This document shows, one piece after another, positions 26,226 to 32,152 of a stretch of 32,152 nt of DNA. The translations under genes and the position numbers were made by a program. This DNA is from Caldithrix abyssi (GTDB lineage: Bacteria > Calditrichota > Calditrichia > Calditrichales > Calditrichaceae). The stretch lies in NCBI GenBank assembly GCA_011369465.1, contig DRQG01000077.1, positions 1 to 32,152 of the forward strand, in the 5' to 3' direction. Position 1 is the first letter of the stretch. Each line of letters opens with the position of its first letter. The notes beneath the pieces are model-generated. The model saw nothing but the letters and a program-made list of their open reading frames with translations, was not told where the DNA came from and did no database searches.

Positions 26226-26286
26226 GAAAAGTTTTTACATATTTGAACATTGTCGGAACGATTTGTCTTTTTGCCGTATCAGACCG

Positions 26287-26721
26287 TTACAATTCGCGAA
26301 TAACGGCCGAAACCTTGCCGATAATTTCGAATCCGGGGGTTTTGGGATCGATGATTACCGGCTGGCTGTTTTCGCCGCTTGTTTCCAGACGGACAAGATT
26401 TTTTTGCGTAAATTTTTTACGGATAAACAAACGGCTGCCCAATTTGACGGCAACGATGTCCCCGTCGCGTACGCGGGCTTTTAGATCGACGGTTAAAAAA
26501 TCGCCTTGCAAAATACCGTCGGCAGAAAGCCCGTTATCCACCGAACGCACGGTTATGAAAGGAGTGTCTTTCTTGCGGAAATTTTTTATCAATTCGCCTA
26601 AATTATAATTTCCTCCGCTGTTAAAAGGGCCGTCCACGTGCACTTCGCCCATATCCTCAACCAGCGGGATATTATAAAACTCGTTGCTCTTAAAAACATC
26701 TTCTTTAATAAACAGATTCAT
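26287..26721 (-). CDS. LexA/UmuD-fold protein lacking cleavage site and catalytic dyad
   Basis: This 144-residue protein has no DNA-binding domain and appears to consist of one S24-type (LexA C-terminal) domain. Alignment by eye with the LexA encoded just upstream is good over ADGILQGDFLTVDLKARVRD and FEIIGKVSAVIREL. At the key places residues differ: the Ser of GDSM becomes Gly64 (VDNGLS), the catalytic Lys becomes Arg101 (FIRKK) with the same 37-residue spacing, and the Ala-Gly cleavage bond becomes Asp30-Gly31. It therefore cannot self-cleave by the usual mechanism. It begins 19 bases after the lexA stop, so it is likely co-transcribed and SOS-controlled. I chose the ATG at 26721; an in-frame TTG inside lexA would add 15 residues. 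The function is unknown; it may dimerise with LexA. Confidence 0.72.
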   Translation of the reverse strand: MNLFIKEDVFKSNEFYNIPLVEDMGEVHVDGPFNSGGNYNLGELIKNFRKKDTPFITVRSVDNGLSADGILQGDFLTVDLKARVRDGDIVAVKLGSRLFIRKKFTQKNLVRLETSGENSQPVIIDPKTPGFEIIGKVSAVIREL

Positions 26722-26740
26722 ACCATAATTCTGCAAACAA

Positions 26741-27355
26741 TTAATTAATTTCGCGAACCAGCCCAACCACCTTGCCTTGTATCGACCATTCGCTTTCGGG
26801 ATAAATATCGTCGTACTGCGGATTTTCGGCCTTTAAATAGGCTTTCCCTTTTTCCAGCATCAATCGTTTTACCGTTACTTCATCGTGTAGCAAGGCGACC
26901 ACAATATCGCGGTTATGAGCGGTATTGGTGGAATTGACAACCACTAAATCGTCCTCAAAAATTCCGGCGTTGATCATGCTGTCGCCGCGGACTTTTAAGG
27001 CAAAATAGCGGCCTTCGGATTTAATGAGGGCGCGGGGAATGGGGATATAGCGTTCCACATTTTCCTGAGCTAAAATGGGGAAGCCGGCGGCAACCCGACC
27101 AATAAGCGGAACATTCACCTCGTTCTGGCTTGCCGGCGCATATTCGGAATCGATGATCCGCAGGGCGCGGGCCGAGGAATCTTTTTCCAGATACCCTTTG
27201 GCCACCAGAGCGTCGATATGTTTGAGAATGGCGTATTTGGATTTAATGTTGAGCTTGTCAGCCAGCTCCTGGTACGAGGGCGGGTAGCCTTTTTCATCAA
27301 TGTAGCCGGAAATCAGCCTTAAAATTTCTTTTTGGCGGTTGGTTAACGCTTTCAT
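26741..27355 (-). CDS. lexA: LexA repressor
   Basis: This 204-residue SOS repressor and self-cleaving protease has an N-terminal winged helix (1-68; TNRQKEILRLISGYI, SYQELADKLNIKS, ALVAKGYLEKD), a cleavage bond Ala90-Gly91 in GRVAAGFP, nucleophile Ser126 in GDSMINAG and catalytic Lys163 in VTVKRL. The ATG at 27355 is chosen because AGGGG precedes it and because the protein then starts at the usual MKxLTxRQxE; an upstream in-frame TTG would run into the operators. A consensus promoter and two palindromic operators lie directly upstream, implying autorepression. RecA-bound single-stranded DNA would trigger cleavage. Confidence 0.96.
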   Translation of the reverse strand: MKALTNRQKEILRLISGYIDEKGYPPSYQELADKLNIKSKYAILKHIDALVAKGYLEKDSSARALRIIDSEYAPASQNEVNVPLIGRVAAGFPILAQENVERYIPIPRALIKSEGRYFALKVRGDSMINAGIFEDDLVVVNSTNTAHNRDIVVALLHDEVTVKRLMLEKGKAYLKAENPQYDDIYPESEWSIQGKVVGLVREIN

Positions 27356-27357
27356 AG

Positions 27358-27387
27358 TGTACCCCTGTATAAATGTACTTGAGTACA
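27358..27387. promoter_or_regulatory. Two tandem LexA operators, GTAC-N4-GTAC type
   Basis: The site at 27374-27387, TGTACTTGAGTACA, has perfect five-base inverted arms. The site at 27358-27371, TGTACCCCTGTATA, has one mismatch. Their centres are 16 bases apart, so dimers would lie on roughly opposite sides or in partial contact along the helix. The first site covers the predicted transcription start and the second lies next to the ribosome binding site. The GTAC-N4-GTAC core resembles the cyanobacterial LexA box rather than the CTG-N10-CAG or GAAC-N4-GTTC types. Confidence 0.75.
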
Positions 27388-27390
27388 CCA

Positions 27391-27419
27391 ATTATATGAA
27401 AAATTGCGTTTGTTGTCAA
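27391..27419 (-). promoter_or_regulatory. Consensus sigma70 promoter of lexA
   Basis: On the minus strand, TTGACA (27414-27419) and TATAAT (27391-27396) are both perfect consensus boxes with exactly 17 bases between them. The predicted start falls inside the upstream LexA operator, so the repressor should block initiation. Confidence 0.85.
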
Positions 27420-27516
27420 TATAATTTTACTATTGCGCTGAAAGCCCTTTCCTGACTAAACTTGCAAAATTCAGGCAACGTTTCAACGGTGTTAATTTTT
27501 TTTGAAAGCTTATACA

Positions 27517-29115
27517 ATGGACTGGATCAGTTATTTGCAGCAGCATCAGGTGATACTTCTTTTTTTAATTATCGCGCTCGGTTTTTTATTTGGCCGGATT
27601 AAAATGTGGGGTTTTTCTTTTGACTCTTCGGGCATACTGTTTGTAGCTATGTTATTTGGGCATCTGGGCTTTTCTCTTTCTACAGACTTTAAGATGCTGG
27701 GGTTGATATTTTTCATTTATGCCATCGGATTGCAGGCCGGTCCGTCCATATTCAACATATCCAAACAGCGGGGATTACGTGTGTACTGGCTGGTGTTTCA
27801 ACTTTTGACACTGGGCGCGCTGCTCACCTTTTTACTGGCCGTATTGTTCGATATCGATATGCCGCTGGCCATCGGGCTTTTTTCCGGAGCGATGACCAGT
27901 ACACCGGGGCTTGCTGCGGCTCAGGAAGCGACACGTTCCACATTAACTTCCACCGGATACGGGGTGGCCTATCCGTTCGGTGTGATTGGCGTGATTTTTT
28001 TTATCAAAATCCTGCCCCGTCTTTTTAAGGTGAACATTAAAGAAGAGGAACGGCAGCACAAAGACATGACAACGGGCGCGCAGCCCAAAATTATCCGCCA
28101 AAATCTGGAAATAACCAACCAGTCATTGGATGGAAAAACTCTGCGCGAAATCAAATTCAGCAAAACAACCGGTACGGTGATTACCCGTCTGCTGCACAAC
28201 GGTGATGTGATCATCCCGGGGCCGGATACCAAGCTGCACAGCGGGGATATCGTGCGTATAGTCGGCCGCGAAGAGGATGTGCGCTCGGTTATTCCTTATC
28301 TTGGTAAACCAACCGAACAGGAAATCCCGGATATTCGGCAACTGGAATCGCGCCGTTTTGTGGTTACCAATAAGGATATCGTTGGGAAAACCATCGGGGA
28401 GCTGCACATTCACGATTTGTACCACATGAACATCACCCGCATCCGGCGCAGCGGCATCGAGTTCCTGGCGGAACCCAATCAAAAGCTGAGCTGGGGCGAC
28501 CGGGTGCAGGTAGTGGGCGAAGCCGCGCAGATGCCTTTAATACGCAAACTGTTTGGCGACGAGATGAAAAAAGTGGAATACGGCAATATTTTTTCCATTA
28601 TCCTAGGTATTTTGCTGGGGATATTTGTGGGTCTTGTACCTTTTTCCATTGGCAAGGCCGTTGCCTTTAATTTGGGGATTACCGGAGGCGTACTGGTGGC
28701 CGGTTTATTTTTGAGCAACCGGGGTAAAGTGGGCCCGGTGATCTGGCAGGTTCCGGTACCCATCATCGCGTTTATGCGCGAGCTGGGACTAACGCTTTTC
28801 CTGGCTGTTGTGGGGGTAAAGGCCGGATCGGAAATTGTACATATTTTTCAGGCGGACGGGGCCAAACTACTTCTGGCCGGCGTTTTGATCACTACATTAC
28901 CGATGGTGATAACGGCCTGGTTTGCCCGTAAGCGCCATAAAATGCTGCTAATAGAACTGGCCGGCGTTTTGTGTGGGGGAATGACATCCGCGCCGGGCCT
29001 TACAGCCGCCGCAGGTTTTACCGAATCGCAGGCACCTTTGATTATGTACGCCACGGTTTATCCGTTTGCCATGATACTAATGATGGTGTTTGTAAAACTG
29101 CTGGCTCTGTTTTAA
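27517..29115 (+). CDS. AspT/YidE-family (AAE) membrane transporter with two RCK_C domains
   Basis: This 532-residue inner-membrane protein belongs to the aspartate-alanine exchanger family. Two homologous membrane halves (about 10-170 and 355-532), each with about five helices, flank a cytoplasmic loop holding two TrkA-C/RCK_C domains (about 195-345; NQSLDGKTLREI and NKDIVGKTIGEL start the two copies). Each half carries the family signature SGAMTSTPGLAAA or CGGMTSAPGLTAA. The family includes aspartate/alanine antiporters and the poorly characterised YidE and YbjL, so the substrate is uncertain. I use the ATG at 27517 with GAAAG upstream; a TTG 15 bases earlier is possible. It is divergent from lexA but lies outside its operators. 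Confidence 0.88.
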   Translation: MDWISYLQQHQVILLFLIIALGFLFGRIKMWGFSFDSSGILFVAMLFGHLGFSLSTDFKMLGLIFFIYAIGLQAGPSIFNISKQRGLRVYWLVFQLLTLGALLTFLLAVLFDIDMPLAIGLFSGAMTSTPGLAAAQEATRSTLTSTGYGVAYPFGVIGVIFFIKILPRLFKVNIKEEERQHKDMTTGAQPKIIRQNLEITNQSLDGKTLREIKFSKTTGTVITRLLHNGDVIIPGPDTKLHSGDIVRIVGREEDVRSVIPYLGKPTEQEIPDIRQLESRRFVVTNKDIVGKTIGELHIHDLYHMNITRIRRSGIEFLAEPNQKLSWGDRVQVVGEAAQMPLIRKLFGDEMKKVEYGNIFSIILGILLGIFVGLVPFSIGKAVAFNLGITGGVLVAGLFLSNRGKVGPVIWQVPVPIIAFMRELGLTLFLAVVGVKAGSEIVHIFQADGAKLLLAGVLITTLPMVITAWFARKRHKMLLIELAGVLCGGMTSAPGLTAAAGFTESQAPLIMYATVYPFAMILMMVFVKLLALF

Positions 29116-29151
29116 GGTCCGCCTGTACCGGTTTTATCGGATTACCGCCGG

Positions 29152-29826
29152 TTAGAGAAAATAATATTTCTGTCGGCGTTCGAATAGTTTTATTAAAAAC
29201 AGACCGGCCAGAAACCCGCCGATATGAGCAAAATAAGCCACGCCGCCTCCGGCGCCGCCGGGAATAAGGCTGAAGAAGCTGTTATATACCTGAAACAGGA
29301 ACCACAGGGAAAGCACCAGAACAGCGGGCACCTGAATGATTTTAATAAAGAAAAAGATAAAAAACAGAACGGAAATCCGGTTACGCGGAAATTTTACCAG
29401 ATACGCGCCCAACACGCCGGAAATAGCCCCGCTGGCGCCCACCATAGGCACCGTGGATGAGGGACTCATTATAACCTGCAAAAGCGCAGCGCCGATGCCT
29501 ACGCAGATATAGAATATAAAATAACGACCATGTCCCACCGTGTATTCTATATTATCCCCAAAAATCCATAAGTAAAGCATATTACCGGCCAAATGCCAAA
29601 ATCCGCCGTGGAGAAACATGGAAGTGAAAATATTGATCACACCTTTCAGAAAAGTGGCTCCGTTGGTGAATTCCGCAGGGATCAGGCCAAAGCGCATAAA
29701 GAAGAGTTCCACGGCGTGGATATCGGACGGTTGAAGGAAAAAGTACACAAAAATATTTACCGCCAAAAAGATGTAATTGACAAAGGGAATGAATCCCCTG
29801 GGGCTTTCATCGGCAATGGGTATCAT
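29152..29826 (-). CDS. Rhomboid-family intramembrane serine protease
   Basis: This 224-residue protein has about six transmembrane helices. It shows the rhomboid core: HGGFWHLAGNM (73-83) with the oxyanion-stabilising His/Asn, catalytic Ser132 in GASGAISG, and catalytic His201 in AHIGGFLAG. It would cleave membrane proteins within or near the bilayer; the target is unknown. It starts 15 bases after the stop of the M23 peptidase gene, with GGGA upstream, so the two are likely one transcript. It converges on the transporter gene with a 36-base gap that holds no strong terminator. Confidence 0.93.
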   Translation of the reverse strand: MIPIADESPRGFIPFVNYIFLAVNIFVYFFLQPSDIHAVELFFMRFGLIPAEFTNGATFLKGVINIFTSMFLHGGFWHLAGNMLYLWIFGDNIEYTVGHGRYFIFYICVGIGAALLQVIMSPSSTVPMVGASGAISGVLGAYLVKFPRNRISVLFFIFFFIKIIQVPAVLVLSLWFLFQVYNSFFSLIPGGAGGGVAYFAHIGGFLAGLFLIKLFERRQKYYFL

Positions 29827-29841
29827 AAAATAATTCCCGTC

Positions 29842-32070
29842 TTAGTTTTTGATAAAAAAGCGGATTTGTTTTTGGCTGCGATTCCCGGCGGCGTCATCCA
29901 CCCACACCCGCAAACGGTGCATGCCCGGTTCCAACTGCCAGTACGGACGCCCTGTTACCGTATCGGTTTCCGGATCCCATTCCGGGATAACAAAATGATC
30001 GTCAATACGGATATGCAGGTCGGCGTCGCTGTTTATACCGGAAAGTTCATCCAAAGCTTTGAATTTAATGGCAGACAAACGTTTCAAATGTTCTCCATCC
30101 CGCGGATAAAGCAACTCCAGTAGAGGCGCCACCGTATCCGCAGCGACCACATAAACGCCGGGGGAACGTATTCCCGCTTCAATAACGGAATTTATCGTAT
30201 CCGCACGGCCGCCCGCCGGGGAAAGTTTCCCCTTTTTATTCACGACATATAAACCAACCCGCCGCGCCGGCACGGTAAGCGTATCGTAAGCTACGAAAAG
30301 CCGGGCGCTTTTGTTAAACACCGGTCCGGCAAAATCTATACGAAAGGGCGGACTGAACAGAGGCGCTTCCGTCGTATCGGGCAGAGGTTCTTCCCGCCAG
30401 TACACTATTACCGTATCCAGCAGCGTTTTAGGAGCGGTTTCCATCCGGACATAAGAAGACAGACGTTTATGCATTTTTTTGCCCGGTTCAAAACGGAAAA
30501 AAGTCAGCGTGGTATCAAAATAATCATAACCGTCATTAGCGATACGCAAACGTAGAGAGTCGCCTGCAAACCAGCGCATACCGAGCGCCAGCTCAGCCGA
30601 ACCGTTACGCGCCAGCGGGGTTAACAAGGTGTCTATGGCGCCGCAGCTGATGTGCACCGGTTGATTTTCATTACTGAAAAAAGGTTTTAAACGGGCGATC
30701 AGGTAATGTTCCGTGTAATCAAAATCCAGGCTGATAGGGGGCTTGCGGTTGTTACTCAGCAGAGCGTACATCGATTCATTTTGAGCGTTTTCGATATCCA
30801 GGCGCAGCAGATAGTCGGAGGACGAATTCAGTTTTAATTTTACCAGCATATTTTCGCCCGATTGTTCGCTGCTGCGGCCAAGCAAATCAAAATATTTTAC
30901 CGGTCTCCACAAACCGCTGTCGTTTTGGGTGAAAAAGCGCATTTCTTTTACATCTTTGGGTAAGCGAAGTTGTATATACGCGGCATGATCCGATAAATCC
31001 AAAAGCGTTAGCGCAGGACGTCCGGCTCTTTCTTCCGGCGCAATCGTCCCGCGGATGATGCTGGTGTTTCCACGATAATCGCTTACTTCCACGCGAAAAT
31101 CAAGCGGCCGGTCAGCGATTTGCAGGCGGCCGTCGGCCGGACTCTCCCGGTAAAATGGCAGGGCGTTAAAATCATCGATAAAAAGCTTATTGAACCGTTG
31201 ACCCGTTGTGCGTCGGCGCGGATAATAAACGTCCACATCCACCTGATTGGTCAAGGCAAAATCCAGCGTATCATAGCGCATACTGAACAATAGGGTGTCG
31301 TCTGCAAACAGGGCGCTGCGATAAAAGGCCAGCTTGTTGGTAACGCCGTTGGAGCGGTCGTATCCGCGGACGGCCAGACCGATTATGCCCTGCGCGCGGA
31401 TGGTATCATTTAAAACATAGACGCCGGTTTTAATTTTTTTTAAGCCGAAGGCCTGCGGCAAACGGGATTGATTGACCGAAGCGGCGTCGTTTAAAGGGAT
31501 AACCAATAAAGATTGCAGAGTCGGCGCCACAGCGTCTTCATAATCGGGATAAAAGGCCAACGGCTGCAGGGGATGTTCCTGCGCGTCGCGAATTTCGAAA
31601 TGCAGGTGCGGCACGCCGATGCCGGTTTGCCCGGTGTAACCCAGAATTTCCCCTTTTTTTACCGGCCAGTTTTTGGGATACCATTGAACGGTATAGCGTT
31701 TCTTTTTGAGCTGTAAACGGCGTACGCTCTGTTCCAGTTTTTTATTAAACCTTTGCAGATGGGCGTACACGGCTGTGCGTCCGTCTCTTAGCCGTACGTA
31801 CAGCACTTTGCCGTATCCGAACGGGGAAACGCGCAGGCGCACAACCCGGCCGTCTTCCACCGCATAAATGGGGTACCCTTCTTTGTTCCAGGTTTTGATA
31901 TCGATGGCCGAGTGATAGTGCCCGGGCCTGTATTCACAAAAACTGGAAGAAAGGTGCCGGCTGGCGTTTGTAGGCCACAGATAGGATTGAGCATTGAGCA
32001 ATAGCGGCATTAATGCAAGTAAAAGGCTGAAGAGAAACATCATCTTGGAAACCGGATTTCGCAGTATCAT
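29842..32070 (-). CDS. M23 metallopeptidase with Ig-like C-terminal region
   Basis: This 742-residue exported protein has a signal peptide at about 1-28 (ending LLLNAQ). The M23/LytM peptidase domain covers about 33-170, with His53 and Asp57 in HSAID, YAH at 102-104 and HLH at 155-157, so the zinc site is complete and endopeptidase activity on peptidoglycan cross-links is expected. The following roughly 550 residues are beta-rich with no known catalytic motif; the last 100 (VAPLLELLYPRDGEHLKRLSA... WVDDAAGN) look like a bacterial Ig-like domain. I chose the ATG at 32070; the frame is open to the window edge, and an in-frame TTG at 32136 or two ATGs at about 32043 are alternatives. The gene could therefore extend slightly further. 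Confidence 0.86.
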   Translation of the reverse strand: MILRNPVSKMMFLFSLLLALMPLLLNAQSYLWPTNASRHLSSSFCEYRPGHYHSAIDIKTWNKEGYPIYAVEDGRVVRLRVSPFGYGKVLYVRLRDGRTAVYAHLQRFNKKLEQSVRRLQLKKKRYTVQWYPKNWPVKKGEILGYTGQTGIGVPHLHFEIRDAQEHPLQPLAFYPDYEDAVAPTLQSLLVIPLNDAASVNQSRLPQAFGLKKIKTGVYVLNDTIRAQGIIGLAVRGYDRSNGVTNKLAFYRSALFADDTLLFSMRYDTLDFALTNQVDVDVYYPRRRTTGQRFNKLFIDDFNALPFYRESPADGRLQIADRPLDFRVEVSDYRGNTSIIRGTIAPEERAGRPALTLLDLSDHAAYIQLRLPKDVKEMRFFTQNDSGLWRPVKYFDLLGRSSEQSGENMLVKLKLNSSSDYLLRLDIENAQNESMYALLSNNRKPPISLDFDYTEHYLIARLKPFFSNENQPVHISCGAIDTLLTPLARNGSAELALGMRWFAGDSLRLRIANDGYDYFDTTLTFFRFEPGKKMHKRLSSYVRMETAPKTLLDTVIVYWREEPLPDTTEAPLFSPPFRIDFAGPVFNKSARLFVAYDTLTVPARRVGLYVVNKKGKLSPAGGRADTINSVIEAGIRSPGVYVVAADTVAPLLELLYPRDGEHLKRLSAIKFKALDELSGINSDADLHIRIDDHFVIPEWDPETDTVTGRPYWQLEPGMHRLRVWVDDAAGNRSQKQIRFFIKN

Positions 32071-32152
32071 AAGCAAGACGTCTTTGGGCTGAACCGCCCC
32101 TGTTTTTTTGAATGAAAAGCCAATAATAGCGCTCAATGTAAAAACAAAGAAC

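Noticed and set aside
1-32152. CRISPR arrays, tRNA or rRNA genes, insertion sequences, prophage
   Set aside because: No regularly spaced repeats, cloverleaf-like or rRNA-like segments, transposase or phage structural proteins were recognised in either strand.

Overview
The window looks like a chromosomal segment of a free-living diderm (Gram-negative-type) bacterium. It encodes a TolC-type outer-membrane channel, a TonB-dependent receptor, several predicted lipoproteins with lipobox cysteines, a bifunctional penicillin-binding protein and an M23 peptidase. The protein families resemble the Bacteroidota/Calditrichota (FCB) side of the tree: a BtuG-like beta-propeller lipoprotein, a split MacA/MacB export cluster and an LPP20-domain protein. 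However, Shine-Dalgarno sequences are common and two promoters fit the TTGACA/TATAAT type, which argues against a typical Bacteroidota member. A Calditrichota-like or related lineage is my inference, not something proven here. I see no phage, transposase, CRISPR, rRNA or tRNA.

Layout. Positions 1-332 hold no supported gene, only a GC-rich tandem repeat. Positions 333-3539 (minus) carry an LPP20-like secreted protein, a CysQ/HAL2-family phosphatase and a DUF1684 lipoprotein. Positions 3781-5949 (plus) encode a class A penicillin-binding protein that meets, tail to tail with a 4-base overlap, a lipoprotein S9A oligopeptidase (5946-8069, minus). Positions 8170-14071 (minus) form a five-gene tripartite exporter: TolC-like, MacA-like, ATPase and two MacB-type permeases. 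Positions 14209-17245 (minus) contain a CCA-adding enzyme coupled to a free-standing archaeal-type threonyl-tRNA editing domain, plus a cysteine desulfurase.

Positions 17423-26165 (minus) form a cobalamin block. A cobalamin riboswitch precedes a BtuB-like TonB receptor, a BtuG-like surface propeller and a BtuF-like binding lipoprotein. Next come a corrinoid adenosyltransferase and a B12-dependent ribonucleotide reductase split into a large catalytic chain and a small TSCPD/zinc-cysteine chain. Uptake, activation to adenosylcobalamin and use of the cofactor for dNTP synthesis therefore sit side by side. No BtuC/BtuD is present in the window.

Positions 26287-27355 (minus) hold lexA, with a near-perfect promoter and a double palindromic operator, followed by a short LexA/UmuD-fold paralogue whose cleavage site and catalytic Ser/Lys all appear to be lost. 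A divergent AspT/YidE-type transporter, a rhomboid protease and an M23 metallopeptidase with a long Ig-like tail complete the window.

The points most worth following up are the apparently dead LexA paralogue, the stand-alone editing domain in a bacterium, the BtuG-like protein in the riboswitch-controlled locus, and several palindromic or repeated intergenic elements.
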